A stretch of DNA of 60,046 bases from Cloacimonetes bacterium UBA5284 (GCA_002410505.1 DHSO01000019.1:1-60046); one strand, 5' to 3'; positions 42,481 through 51,946 are shown, counted from the first letter of the stretch. Translations and numbers: made by a program. The notes: a model not told the origin generated them from the letters alone.

Positions 42481-44154
42481 TCAAGCAGGATTTTTCTCCG
42501 GTTGATACATCTCGACCCGGTTGCGTCCGCTCTCTTTGGCTACATACAAGGCTTTGTCAGCGTTTTTAATGGATTGCAACAGATCCCCATATTCTGAAGC
42601 GGAATATAATACATTACAGGCGAGGCCTATGCTGATCGTAATCTTTATCTTGTGCCTTTGGTATTTGAAAGTCCTGATCTCTATCTCGCGTCGCAGGTCT
42701 TCCATCATCTTCAAACACTTGTCGGGCATGATGTCAAACAGCACCACCAAGAATTCCTCACCCCCGTAACGGATGATGATATCACTCTTACGGAAAGCGG
42801 ATGCCAGCATCTTACCCAATTCCCGCAGAATCATATCTCCCGCGGCATGACCATAAGTGTCGTTTACCCTTTTAAAGAAGTCGATATCCATCATGGCAAA
42901 GCTCACCGAGGCCTTGTGCCGAAAAGCCAAAGCCACGATCTGCAGCAGGTTGTTTTCCATGTAACGCCGGTTGCGCAGACCCGTCAAAGTATCCCTCAGC
43001 GAAAGCTCGCCCACCTCAGTGTACAACTCCTCAATGCGATCGTAATTTGCCTGCAAGTTTTCCACATAGCTGTTGTTGCGCATGCTGGTCTGATGGCTGA
43101 GATCCAGATAGAGCTTGTCCAGATAGCCGATGCATACCTTATAATCGCATGAACCACCATGCATCCTCAAGTATTTTGATATCCCTATCAAACGTTCCCA
43201 GCATTTATGCAAAAAGTAGTTTGAAGATTTGAAGCTTTGGATGCTGTCTCTGAAGTTCTCGTTGCGGCCACTCACATAATTGCCGGCAAAGAAATGCAGC
43301 GCATGCAGTTGTTCCGCATTCAACATGTTCTCTTTCAGAGACATAAGGTCGCTGAAAAGACTCATCTTAAGGTCCGGAGAGATCAGTCTGTCCTCCATCG
43401 AGAACAGCTCGTAGCCCACTATAGCGCTGTTGATGTTTTTGTGCTTCTTCACGATCGCGTAGAGGTTGCTGGCCAGAGCACGATAGTATGGGGTGGGCCT
43501 CAGAATATCCAGTGAACTGATCCAGCGCCCTATCAGGAACAAAGCACACTCTTCACCTTCAGTGTGAAAGATGTGGGTAGTGAGTTGCAAGAGAATATTG
43601 ATCTTGGCTTCCACATTGCTGAAAGCATCCATAATCTTGAAGCGGCAGATCTGATACATGGTGTAGAAACTCAGGTGTTCCTCGGTGATTTCATGCTCCA
43701 ATTCAGTAGCCAGTGCTGCGGCGGCGTCAAAGTGTTTGATCTCCACCAAAAGATAGAGCAGCTGCAGCTTGTCGAAGAGCTTTATTACAGATGAGTCTTT
43801 GCGAAAGTATTGAGAAAGTATATCCAGGGTCTGCGCGTAAAAAGGAGAATTATCCAGCACCGGCAGATGGTTCATGATCACAAAGAACTTGTAAAGCTCG
43901 CTGTCATGGCCTTTACCGGGTTTGCTGAGGCAACTGAAACAGGCATCGAAAAACACTGCTATAACCGCGACGAAGCGCTGCGGATCCTCAATCATGCTGA
44001 TGTGCTGCACCGTAAGATTCACTATGTGTTCGATATTTTTATCCAGAGTTCTATTGTGGATATCAAACAGCTCGGTTGCCAAACGTTGAATCTCAGCTAC
44101 AGCCTTGGGTGAAATCTCAGACATGGCCGGAATATCATAAGGCAGCTTCATCAA
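42481..44154 (-). CDS. GGDEF diguanylate cyclase with long helical N-terminal sensor
   Basis: The 557-residue protein has about 375 residues of helical, TPR-like sequence followed by a short coiled coil and a GGDEF domain (about 385-545). The active site is YGGEEF and the RKSD before it is an intact I-site. No membrane segment is seen. The start is the first of two tandem ATGs and overlaps the FtsB-like gene by 4 bp. Cyclic di-GMP production may be coupled to cell-division state through that linkage, but this is only suggested by position. Confidence 0.88.
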   Translation of the reverse strand: MMKLPYDIPAMSEISPKAVAEIQRLATELFDIHNRTLDKNIEHIVNLTVQHISMIEDPQRFVAVIAVFFDACFSCLSKPGKGHDSELYKFFVIMNHLPVLDNSPFYAQTLDILSQYFRKDSSVIKLFDKLQLLYLLVEIKHFDAAAALATELEHEITEEHLSFYTMYQICRFKIMDAFSNVEAKINILLQLTTHIFHTEGEECALFLIGRWISSLDILRPTPYYRALASNLYAIVKKHKNINSAIVGYELFSMEDRLISPDLKMSLFSDLMSLKENMLNAEQLHALHFFAGNYVSGRNENFRDSIQSFKSSNYFLHKCWERLIGISKYLRMHGGSCDYKVCIGYLDKLYLDLSHQTSMRNNSYVENLQANYDRIEELYTEVGELSLRDTLTGLRNRRYMENNLLQIVALAFRHKASVSFAMMDIDFFKRVNDTYGHAAGDMILRELGKMLASAFRKSDIIIRYGGEEFLVVLFDIMPDKCLKMMEDLRREIEIRTFKYQRHKIKITISIGLACNVLYSASEYGDLLQSIKNADKALYVAKESGRNRVEMYQPEKNPA

Positions 44155-44462
44155 TCATCCTCTTTGGCGGGGACAAATCTGAACACCTTTTCACCCGGTT
44201 TTGTGAGGCCAAATTGCTCCCGCGCTGCTTTTTCGGCAGCCTCAGGATCCGTCTTTAAGCGTGCGTTTTCCCTGGCTAAAGAGTCGTTCACAGCCCTCAA
44301 GTATTCCGCTTCTGATTCCAAACCCTCCACTTTGCGTTTCAGCTGATATGTGTTCCAGAAGCTATTTCTGCTGATCAGCAATATCCAAAGCACCAAAAGC
44401 GCTATGGCGATGATATAAATATAGGATACAATCCGGGGCGTTTCCCGGGATTTCACTTTCAT
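44151..44462 (-). CDS. FtsB/DivIC-type septum formation initiator
   Basis: The 103-residue bitopic protein has a short cytosolic N-terminus, one membrane helix (about 13-32) and a periplasmic coiled coil (about 38-72) followed by 'AAREQFGLTKPGEKVFRF', the classical FtsB/DivIC ending. It is part of the divisome complex that links FtsZ rings to peptidoglycan synthesis. It overlaps neighbours by 4 bp on both sides. Confidence 0.88.
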   Translation of the reverse strand: MKVKSRETPRIVSYIYIIAIALLVLWILLISRNSFWNTYQLKRKVEGLESEAEYLRAVNDSLARENARLKTDPEAAEKAAREQFGLTKPGEKVFRFVPAKEDD

Positions 44463-45586
44463 TTCATAAACCTCTTTGCCACAAAGGATTTGTGTATATC
44501 TATTGCTTGCGTGGGGCAGAGTTCATGACAACACATACACTTTATACACTTATCTTTATCCACCCCGGGATAGCCATCTTCCTGCCAGGAGATTGCCTCC
44601 ACCGGGCAACTGCGCACACACACTCCGCAGCGCACACAACGCTGGCTCACCACCGGATAATAGTAGTATACTTTCTTAAAAGCATAGCCTAGAGTGCGTG
44701 GCAGGTAATTCAATCCGGTCTTCCTCATCTTCACGATCCGGATGTCCACACCGGGAATGGAGTGATGCAAAAAACTATGTGGAACCTGAATATGAGACGG
44801 GATGATGCCTTCCATATGCAATGCCCCCCAAAGATAGGGCAGATCCTTGATCTTGAAGCCCATCATGCGTGATGCCACCGTATCCAGCGCGGGAATGCTG
44901 TCTGATCCCATCAGCAGGCCAAAATGCTTCGGATTTCCCGCCGAAGGACCTGCTCCATCCATTCCCATGATCCCGTCTATGATACTGAATGTTATCTTGG
45001 AACGGCACAGTCCATAGATGGCAAGGAGCATTTCTGCAAAGCTTTTGGTATCCGGATTCAGACGATGGTACTCGCTTTTCACCATGCCCGGAACCAGGCC
45101 ATAGAGGTTTTTCAATGCTCCGGTAAAAGCCATCAGAGAGTGGGTTTTGTATTTTGCCACATTGATCACAATGCCACATTTGAACAGTGCTTCAGAGATC
45201 TTTACATGGGTTCCCTCATAATTCAGCTCCCGATATTTCTCTGTGGAAAGATTCACCAGGCGTATTGGATAGCGTTCGGCAAGATCATTCAAGCCACAGG
45301 TTTCCCACACTTTTTTTACAGATACAGAACCACCGGGGCTATCGCCCAGCCACACCTCTTTTTTCAGGCTCAAAAAATAGCGGATAATGGCTTCCAGCAC
45401 TTTGGGATGCGTGGTGACAGCGCGCTCGGGGGGATAGGCTCCCAAGAGGTTGGGTTTTATCAACACTCTTTTGCTACGCTTTATTTTGTTGTCCCTCAGC
45501 TCCGAAAACCATGTGCCAATGGCATCTTCCAACACCGGCAGATCATAATTGTCAATAGCTCGTATCTGTACTGTGGGATGCTTCAT
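44459..45586 (-). CDS. DUF362 iron-sulfur protein
   Basis: The 375-residue protein carries a DUF362 domain (about 10-290: 'RVLIKPNLLGAYPPE', 'VINVAKYKTHSLMAFTGALKN') and two C-terminal [4Fe-4S] motifs, CVRCGVCVRSC and CIKCMCCHELC (about 315-360). No signal peptide is visible. It is thought to be an electron-transfer or metal-related protein; its role is unknown. It sits between PorV-like and FtsB-like genes with 4-bp overlaps. Confidence 0.9.
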   Translation of the reverse strand: MKHPTVQIRAIDNYDLPVLEDAIGTWFSELRDNKIKRSKRVLIKPNLLGAYPPERAVTTHPKVLEAIIRYFLSLKKEVWLGDSPGGSVSVKKVWETCGLNDLAERYPIRLVNLSTEKYRELNYEGTHVKISEALFKCGIVINVAKYKTHSLMAFTGALKNLYGLVPGMVKSEYHRLNPDTKSFAEMLLAIYGLCRSKITFSIIDGIMGMDGAGPSAGNPKHFGLLMGSDSIPALDTVASRMMGFKIKDLPYLWGALHMEGIIPSHIQVPHSFLHHSIPGVDIRIVKMRKTGLNYLPRTLGYAFKKVYYYYPVVSQRCVRCGVCVRSCPVEAISWQEDGYPGVDKDKCIKCMCCHELCPTQAIDIHKSFVAKRFMK

Positions 45587-46758
45587 CTTTTCACCGCTAA
45601 CTCTTTGGCAAAGAATGTGCTCAGCTTCACACCAAGCCCGATATTAACTTGAGTTTGTCGGTTTTCCCCTACGATGCAATGCATAATAGATGCGTCTATC
45701 TGCCCATGTTTGAAGAGATAGGTGATCCCGGCAGTGAGAAAGTGTTGAGCACCATCCTTGATCAACATACTGGTGGGGACATCATCCCAAAACATCGATG
45801 AATCGGCATTCGCGGCGGTGTTTTCGGGCAGCATGATCTCGCCGTCCCACACATTGGAACGGAACATATAGCCTGCTCTGAAGATGCGGTTTTCACTATG
45901 CTTTTCTGCCCCCATATGGAGGCTGTAGCGATCGTTGAACCGGTCATCCACGGCAGAATCGTTGATGTATCCAAAGTCACCGGAAAGGCGATACATACCC
46001 TTGGTATAGCTCAAACCTGCACTGAGTTCCAGGGGCAAGGTGTAATCATAACGGGCATAGCGCAGATCCACATCGATATCCGTGGGTAAGACAGCAGACA
46101 CGCCTGCCATCACAGGTCCGCGTTGCAGCAGGATTCCAGGTTGTAATCGCAACGCGGGAGTGGATTTTGTAACTCTGTCGTAGGTGCGCAGGAAGATGGG
46201 ATCGTCGAAATTGTGCAACTGGTAATGTGCTGCCATGCCCACACTAAGGCTATACAGAACTCTATAATTTGCCAGCAGGCTAAACTGATGAAGGTTATAT
46301 TTCGGCGACCGCTGCACCAGATCCGCACCCTGATTGATCTCGATGATAAAATCTTGCAAGTCTATACTTTTGGGGTTGGAATACATGGTAGACAGCAGCA
46401 TTTTCTTCCCCAGGGGAAAGCTGAAGCCAAAGATTCCCAAGGGCATGGGCGACACGTAATTCGCGTTAAAGATCATTCTATCCACATTCTGAGGTGGCTT
46501 TATGCTCAATTCGGCGAAGACGGACGCTGAATCTGCCCTCATTACTGCCGGATTGATCAAACCGGATTGAACTCCGCCCAAGACAGCCGCACCGGTATAA
46601 CCCCGGCCTGCTGCTTCGGCTCCGTGAAAATTCCGAGAGTAATACTCGTAAAAGGGATTGGCGTACATGGGCGCGTTCAGCACAAACAGTGTGTCCACTC
46701 CCTGGGCAAAAAGACCCGTGCATGCTAGCATCAGGATGAAGATAAAGCGTATTTTCAC
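45583..46758 (-). CDS. PorV/PorQ-like outer membrane protein
   Basis: I start at GTG 46758, which has AAGGAG 6 bp upstream and gives the signal peptide VKIRFIFILMLACTGLFAQG. The 391-residue protein shows the PorV/PorQ motif GAEAAGRGYTGAAVLGG then INPAVM, followed by barrel strands. It is the second or third such paralogue in this window. It lies 17 bp after purA and overlaps the DUF362 gene by 4 bp. Confidence 0.75.
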   Translation of the reverse strand: MKIRFIFILMLACTGLFAQGVDTLFVLNAPMYANPFYEYYSRNFHGAEAAGRGYTGAAVLGGVQSGLINPAVMRADSASVFAELSIKPPQNVDRMIFNANYVSPMPLGIFGFSFPLGKKMLLSTMYSNPKSIDLQDFIIEINQGADLVQRSPKYNLHQFSLLANYRVLYSLSVGMAAHYQLHNFDDPIFLRTYDRVTKSTPALRLQPGILLQRGPVMAGVSAVLPTDIDVDLRYARYDYTLPLELSAGLSYTKGMYRLSGDFGYINDSAVDDRFNDRYSLHMGAEKHSENRIFRAGYMFRSNVWDGEIMLPENTAANADSSMFWDDVPTSMLIKDGAQHFLTAGITYLFKHGQIDASIMHCIVGENRQTQVNIGLGVKLSTFFAKELAVKR

Positions 46759-46775
46759 ATCAAGCTCCTTGTGTA

Positions 46776-48038
46776 TCAAGTCCTTGTATTAAAAGTCTGG
46801 CTGCGTTCTTTGCCCACCGATACGATCTTCACCGGGCTTTCCAACAAATCTTCGATGGCTTGAAGATATATCCTTGCATTTTTGGGCAGAGCGGACAAGG
46901 AACGGACATTAGCGAGATCTTCCTCCCATCCCTTTAGCAGCATATACATTGGCTCTACTTTTTGCAGATCCAGAGGATGAGATGGTGGGCTGCTAAGTAC
47001 CTTTTTACCCAATTTGTAGCCAATGCATATCTTCAAATCTTCAATGCCTGAAAGCACATCCAGCAGCGTGAGTGCGATCCCGTCCAAAGTATTCAGTTTG
47101 GCGGTGAATGCTGCCAATACGGCGTCGAAATGCCCGATTCTTCTGGGTCTGCCGGTAGTGGCGCCAAATTCATTGCCCTGAATGCGGATTTTATCTGCCA
47201 CATTGCCAAACATCTCTGTGGGGAAAGGACCTTCACCCACTCTGGTGCCATAGGCTTTGAACACGCCCAACACTTCATCGAGCAGTCGAGCCGAATATCC
47301 GGCACCGATACCAACTGAATCCACAATAGTGTTTGATGACGTGACATAAGGATAACTGCCCCAAGAGCGATCCAGCAAGGTGCCCTGCGCCCCTTCAAAG
47401 AGTATCTTGGCGTCCCGCATACGCGCGTTTTGCAATACTTCAAAGCTCTGTGTAACATTCTTTTTAATGATTTTCCAGCAATCCTTCAGCCTGTCCAGAA
47501 GCTCTTTCAATTGGGCCGGATCCACCTCTTGATTGTGGTATTCATAGAGTTCACATATTCTTCGTTTCAGATAGGCGGGATGCGCCAGATCGATCATGCG
47601 GATCCCGGTACGGGCAGTGAGGTCGGCATAAGCCGGGCCGATTCCGCGCCCTGTAGTACCGATTTTCGCACCCTTCAGCAGACTTTCAGTCCGGCGATCC
47701 AACTCCATGTGCAAGGGCAATACAATCCCGGTTCGCTCATCGATGAATAAGCGTTTATTAAAATCGATTCCCGCAGCTTCCAAAGCTCGGATTTCATTCA
47801 TCAAGGCAAAGGGATCAACCACCACTCCGGGGCCTATTATACACTTCGTACGAGGATACAATATACCGGACGGTACCGTATGAAACACGTACTTCATGGC
47901 ATCTACGACTATGGTATGACCGGCGTTGCTGCCACCCTGAAAGCGCACCACGTAATCGGCATCTCCTCCCAGGTAGTCAACAATCTTTGCCTTCGCCTCA
48001 TCACCCCACATACAACCCAAAACAGCAATAGCAGGCAT
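46776..48038 (-). CDS. purA: Adenylosuccinate synthetase with altered phosphate-binding loop
   Basis: The 420-residue enzyme commits IMP to AMP synthesis. It starts at ATG 48038 with GGAG 6 bp upstream (the preceding GTG is less likely). Conserved parts are GGSNAGHT, IGTTGRGIGPAYAD, EGAQGTLLD, YPYVTSSNT and GNEFGATTGRPRR. The usual GDEGKGK near the N-terminus reads GDEAKAK: both glycines of the loop are alanine, while Asp, Glu and both Lys remain. The rest is a normal-length PurA, so it is probably functional or a diverged lineage form. A PorV-like gene follows. Confidence 0.93.
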   Translation of the reverse strand: MPAIAVLGCMWGDEAKAKIVDYLGGDADYVVRFQGGSNAGHTIVVDAMKYVFHTVPSGILYPRTKCIIGPGVVVDPFALMNEIRALEAAGIDFNKRLFIDERTGIVLPLHMELDRRTESLLKGAKIGTTGRGIGPAYADLTARTGIRMIDLAHPAYLKRRICELYEYHNQEVDPAQLKELLDRLKDCWKIIKKNVTQSFEVLQNARMRDAKILFEGAQGTLLDRSWGSYPYVTSSNTIVDSVGIGAGYSARLLDEVLGVFKAYGTRVGEGPFPTEMFGNVADKIRIQGNEFGATTGRPRRIGHFDAVLAAFTAKLNTLDGIALTLLDVLSGIEDLKICIGYKLGKKVLSSPPSHPLDLQKVEPMYMLLKGWEEDLANVRSLSALPKNARIYLQAIEDLLESPVKIVSVGKERSQTFNTRT

Positions 48039-48068
48039 CACATTCTCCAGATTTATTTAGGACTCCAT

Positions 48069-48095
48069 GTATTAAACAAAGACATCTTTTGTCAA
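48069..48095 (-). promoter_or_regulatory. Possible purA promoter
   Basis: On the minus strand TTGACA (48090-48095) is followed 15 bp later by TAATAC (48069-48074), 30 bp before the purA start. The -35 is perfect, the spacing short and the -10 poor. Confidence 0.3.
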
Positions 48096-48198
48096 TGCAA
48101 ATCTTTGTGTCTGCACTCCTTGTTCAATAGCGTTTCCAGCGCTGATGATTATAATAGCCCTACGCTATGGTTGATCGAGATTATCGTAAACTTCGGGC

Positions 48199-48759
48199 TC
48201 AATTTCCCTTATCATAATATGTCACCATCTCTTCGATGGGCTGACGTTTTGTGCTGCCGGCAAAGCTGGATACCACCTTGCCCCACATACTTTTCTCATC
48301 TTTGGGATAGCCAAAGGCTGAGATTGCCACAATGCGCCAGGTCTTGGGAAGAGCTAGGTATTTTGCCAAAATCTTTTCTGAAAATGCAGCCATCCAGCAA
48401 GAGCCAATACCCATTTCCCAAGCGCACAAAATCATCTGTTGAAAGGAGATGGCGGTATCCACCAGATAGTAATCCTGCCCGTTTACGCGCAAATTCTTTT
48501 TCGTGTCCGCGCAGGCCACGATTACACAAGGGGCAGATTTGATGAAGAAATTGCTAAGCCCCACCAGGCCGGTGTGTTTTACCAGAGCTTTGATCTGCTC
48601 GGGCTCGGTGAGGACGATATAGCGCCAGGGCTGACGGTTTTGCGCAGATGGAGCCACTCGTCCTGCTTCCAGAATCTTATCCAGGCTTTCTTTGGGAATG
48701 GGATCCGGCTTATAATCCCGAACGCTGTGCCGGCTTGCAGCAAGCTCTAAAAAGTTCAT
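48199..48759 (-). CDS. Nitroreductase family flavoprotein
   Basis: I start at ATG 48759; a TTG two codons earlier overlaps the upstream stop. The 186-residue protein has the FMN-binding pattern 'SRHSVRDYKPDPIP', 'APSAQNRQPWRYIVL' and 'GIGSCWMAAF'. Such enzymes reduce varied substrates with NAD(P)H. It is the last gene of the operon starting at ssnA. Whether it belongs to the pathway or is an unrelated tail gene is unclear. Confidence 0.88.
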   Translation of the reverse strand: MNFLELAASRHSVRDYKPDPIPKESLDKILEAGRVAPSAQNRQPWRYIVLTEPEQIKALVKHTGLVGLSNFFIKSAPCVIVACADTKKNLRVNGQDYYLVDTAISFQQMILCAWEMGIGSCWMAAFSEKILAKYLALPKTWRIVAISAFGYPKDEKSMWGKVVSSFAGSTKRQPIEEMVTYYDKGN

Positions 48760-48761
48760 AA

Positions 48762-49298
48762 TCAATATCCTTTATCAGTGAAGCGGTTGAGATCTTCCAA
48801 GGTATTTACATTCTGCATGATGCCGGGATCGTCCACCGCCACGATCACGCTTCCCACGCCGCTGTGACGTAGTATCTCTCGCAGAGTCTCGTAGACAGGA
48901 TTTTGGATATCCAGATTGCGGGGGATAATGATGGGATGTCCGCGTCGACCCAGATACTCGGGTTTGATGATACAATCCGGGTTTTGCACCGCACTTTCTA
49001 CTAGGATGTCCAGGGTAGAGCCGTGTACAAAGGGATGATCTACCGGCCAGATCAGATAATGCGAAAAAACGCCTTTGATATCCGCGATAGACCGGCGCAG
49101 AGATTCCAGCATCGAGCTTGTTTCCAAGTCTTTGGCCAGCACGATGTTTCGTATACCCGTCTCCAGCAGGCTGCGGCTGATCATCTGTGAAAAGAGCAAG
49201 CCGTCCACCATCGCTTCAGACTTTGGTATGCCAAAGCGCGTGCCTTTGCCTGAAGCGAGGATGATGGCGCAGATATCAGAGGGAGTTAAATTCTTCAA
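48762..49298 (-). CDS. MobA/MocA-like molybdenum cofactor nucleotidyltransferase
   Basis: The 178-residue protein starts CAIILASGKGTRFGIPKSEA, the nucleotide-binding loop of MobA/MocA enzymes, and has 'WPVDHPFVHGSTLDIL' and 'RRGHPIIIP' (the RGHP motif of MocA). It probably adds CMP or a related nucleotide to molybdopterin for the xanthine-dehydrogenase-type enzyme of this operon. The start is TTG within the upstream gene (23-bp overlap); no better start is available. It corresponds in position to ygfJ/mocA in the E. coli purine gene region. Confidence 0.85.
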   Translation of the reverse strand: MKNLTPSDICAIILASGKGTRFGIPKSEAMVDGLLFSQMISRSLLETGIRNIVLAKDLETSSMLESLRRSIADIKGVFSHYLIWPVDHPFVHGSTLDILVESAVQNPDCIIKPEYLGRRGHPIIIPRNLDIQNPVYETLREILRHSGVGSVIVAVDDPGIMQNVNTLEDLNRFTDKGY

Positions 49299-50721
49299 TG
49301 GCTTTATCGAGCTCTTCCAAGTTGTTTTCGAAGGTTTCGATCCAATACTGAGGATCCCATTGCATGTTCAACTCCTCCTCGCTACGGCCTTGTTGTTCCA
49401 CCCAGGTGAAGTACTTCAGGTGGTGGATGCGCTTTTTGTCTTGATAGCTCAGTTCCAAGAAATTGTCGTAAGATTGCGCGTTGAGGCATCCTTCCATATC
49501 GATGGCTGCCTGCAGCGTGTCGTAGTCTCCCTTATCCTTTTTCAGCTTCTCGATGCGGCTGGCATACATGGACGCGGAATCCGTGAAACAGGTAAGCAGC
49601 ACGTCATTTTCGTCAAGTTCGTAGTATCTCGCTGTTTTTATGGCTGCCAGCATATTCCCGATGGAGGATATTCCCATCAAGGGAAGCTTTTTCAGGGTAT
49701 CGAAATCCACACCCTGGCGGTGGAGATATTCGTGCCCGGCAGCTTCATTGAACAAGCGGAGCAGACGGATGCAATCTTCGTCGCGAACTGCTGCCACATT
49801 ATCGGTACTGCGTACATTATGTACCCAGGGTATGTGTTTGTCGCCGATGCCTTCGATGCGGTGTTCGCCAAACCCGTTATTCAGCATGGTGGGGCATTCC
49901 ATGGCCTCAGCCGCGGTGATCATGGTGTGGGGGCTCATCTTTTTCAGGTAATCCCCGGCGGCGATGGTGCCAGCGGATCCGGTTGCACTCACAAACGCGC
50001 TCAGTCGGTTTGCCGGTTTTTTGATGTGCTGGAAGGTTTCCCACAACGCGCTGCCGGTTACCTGATAGTTCCAAAATGAATTCCCCGGCTCTTCAAAGTG
50101 ATTGAGGATCGTGTAATGGGGATCGTGACTCAATTCTTCACATTTGTCATAGATTTCTTTCACATTGGATTCGCTGCCGGGAGTAAGGATGATCTCAGCT
50201 CCGATCTCTCGCAGCCAGGCAAAACGCTCTTCACTCATCCCTTCGGGCAACACAGCCACCGCGGGACAATCCAGCAAAGCGGCGTCAAAGGCTCCGCCAC
50301 GGCAGTAATTCCCGGTGGATGGCCATACGGATTTCTGGGTTTCTGGATCGAAGGCACCGCTTACCAAAAGAGGCAGCAGACAACCGTATGCTGCTCCAAC
50401 TTTGTGCGCCCCGGTAGGGAAATACTTACCCACCAAGCCTACAATCCTGGCCTTTACTCCACTGATCTCCGGCGGTATTTCAAAATAGTTCGGCGCTCCA
50501 AACAGCCCCGTTTCCATGTCGTTCTTCCATGTGATTCTGAACAAATTGAGCGGATTCAGATCCCACAATCCAATCTCTTTGATCCGGTTTTGCAATTCCA
50601 GAGGGATATTGTGGGGGTTCATCTGCTGCGATATCGTAGGCAATATGATGCCATGCGCTTTGCATCGGGCAGCATTTTTCCTGATGATGTCCATGTTTTT
50701 ATGAGGGATGAGTTTTGGCAT
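49276..50721 (-). CDS. TrpB-like fold-type II PLP enzyme of the ureide operon
   Basis: The 481-residue protein has 'PTGAHKVGAAYG', which resembles the Schiff-base lysine motif of tryptophan synthase beta (GAHK). It also has 'STGNYCRGGAFDAAL' as the substrate-carboxylate loop and 'SATGSAGTIAAGDYLKK' as the phosphate loop. It does not align well with E. coli YgeX by eye and is longer, so I call it only a PLP lyase-like enzyme. It probably acts on an amino acid released from the ureide. AGGAGATAAA precedes the ATG. Its end overlaps the MobA-like gene. Confidence 0.75.
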   Translation of the reverse strand: MPKLIPHKNMDIIRKNAARCKAHGIILPTISQQMNPHNIPLELQNRIKEIGLWDLNPLNLFRITWKNDMETGLFGAPNYFEIPPEISGVKARIVGLVGKYFPTGAHKVGAAYGCLLPLLVSGAFDPETQKSVWPSTGNYCRGGAFDAALLDCPAVAVLPEGMSEERFAWLREIGAEIILTPGSESNVKEIYDKCEELSHDPHYTILNHFEEPGNSFWNYQVTGSALWETFQHIKKPANRLSAFVSATGSAGTIAAGDYLKKMSPHTMITAAEAMECPTMLNNGFGEHRIEGIGDKHIPWVHNVRSTDNVAAVRDEDCIRLLRLFNEAAGHEYLHRQGVDFDTLKKLPLMGISSIGNMLAAIKTARYYELDENDVLLTCFTDSASMYASRIEKLKKDKGDYDTLQAAIDMEGCLNAQSYDNFLELSYQDKKRIHHLKYFTWVEQQGRSEEELNMQWDPQYWIETFENNLEELDKAIEEFNSL

Positions 50722-50744
50722 TTTATCTCCTAATTTGCTATATT

Positions 50745-51923
50745 CTAATAAGGTACTGGGTACGACAGGGAATCCAGCCTGCTCAGCACATCCTTTACTT
50801 TGCTGTTAAAGATCATCGCGGCGATCACAAAGGGTTTGTATCCCGCTTCCTGATAGGTGTGCAGGCGATAACGCTCAAATACGCTTTTGGCTACTTCGCC
50901 ACGCTCGCAGCTCACGCCACTGATATCGGCAGGGAGACAGTGTTCATAGAGTGCGTTTCCGCCTTTGGTCAGCTTCATCATATCCTCGCTGCATTCCCAA
51001 TCGATATGCCGTTTATTTTCAGCCAGACAATGCTGTTCAAGATCTTTCAAGCCTTGTCTGTCGCCTTGTTTCAAAAGCTCTGTGCGTTGCTGCATCACTG
51101 CCATTGGCGCCCAGGATTTGGGATAGACTACATCCGCAGCTTCGAAAGCCTCTGCCATCGAATGAACCCGCCGAAAGCTTCCACCACTATGTTTGGCAAA
51201 AGCTTGGGCACTATCCAGGGTATCCGGCAGCAAGTCATATCCTTCGGGATGTGCCAGCACCACTTCCATGCCGAAACGGGTCATGAGGTTGATCACGCCT
51301 TGGGGCACAGACAGGGGTTTGCCATAGGACGGAGAATATGCCCAGCTCATGGCAATCTTTTTGCCATACAGATTTTCCCAACCGCCAAAATAGTCCTTCA
51401 GCTTTAAGAGGTCAGACATACTCTGAGTAGGATGATCCAGATCGCACTGAAGGTTCACCAAGGTAGGGCGTTGTGCCAAAACTCCGTTGGCATGGCCTTC
51501 AGATACGGCATCTGCCACCTCTTTCATATAAGTATGCCCCTCTCCCGGATACATATCGTCACGAATGCCAATTACTTCGGTAAGGAAGGAGATCATATTG
51601 GCAGTCTCCCTCACGGTCTCGCCATGAGCGATTTGGGACTTCACTTCATCCAGCTCGGACAAAGCCAAACCCAAGCCATTCACCGCGGAGGCAAAGCTGA
51701 AACGGGTGCGGGTGCTGTTGTCTCGGAATATCGAGATAGCCAGGCCATAGTCGAAGATCTTCCAGGGCTTTTTTTCTTTGTGCAGCTCTTGCAAAATCTC
51801 AGCAACCAGCATCACGGCTTTCAGGTTGTCCACGCTGTTTTCCCAGGTGAGCAAAAAGTCTTTGCCAAAAAGATCTGTTTTTAGCTTTTCCAGCTCTTGT
51901 AGCCTTTCCTTTATCTTATTCAT
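50745..51923 (-). CDS. ygeW: Knotted carbamoyltransferase YgeW
   Basis: The 392-residue enzyme belongs to the aspartate/ornithine carbamoyltransferase fold. Its carbamoyl-phosphate loop is DNSTRTRFSF (about 68-77), and the second site is LQCDLDHPTQSMSDLL (about 178-193). The 'GIRDDMYPGEGHTYMKEV' stretch and the C-terminal knot-region 'EHCLPADI' are those of YgeW. In E. coli the gene lies with ygeX, ygeY, hyuA and ssnA; its substrate is held to be a ureido compound. It would catalyse phosphorolysis of a carbamoyl group to carbamoyl phosphate, saving ATP in a fermenter. The reaction here is inferred. Confidence 0.9.
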   Translation of the reverse strand: MNKIKERLQELEKLKTDLFGKDFLLTWENSVDNLKAVMLVAEILQELHKEKKPWKIFDYGLAISIFRDNSTRTRFSFASAVNGLGLALSELDEVKSQIAHGETVRETANMISFLTEVIGIRDDMYPGEGHTYMKEVADAVSEGHANGVLAQRPTLVNLQCDLDHPTQSMSDLLKLKDYFGGWENLYGKKIAMSWAYSPSYGKPLSVPQGVINLMTRFGMEVVLAHPEGYDLLPDTLDSAQAFAKHSGGSFRRVHSMAEAFEAADVVYPKSWAPMAVMQQRTELLKQGDRQGLKDLEQHCLAENKRHIDWECSEDMMKLTKGGNALYEHCLPADISGVSCERGEVAKSVFERYRLHTYQEAGYKPFVIAAMIFNSKVKDVLSRLDSLSYPVPY

Positions 51924-51946
51924 AAATCTACCTCTGCTATATTAAT

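Noticed and set aside
49075..50079. Plus-strand open frame of 334 codons antisense to the PLP and MobA-like genes
   Set aside because: Same reasoning: both minus-strand genes have clear motifs, while this frame has none.
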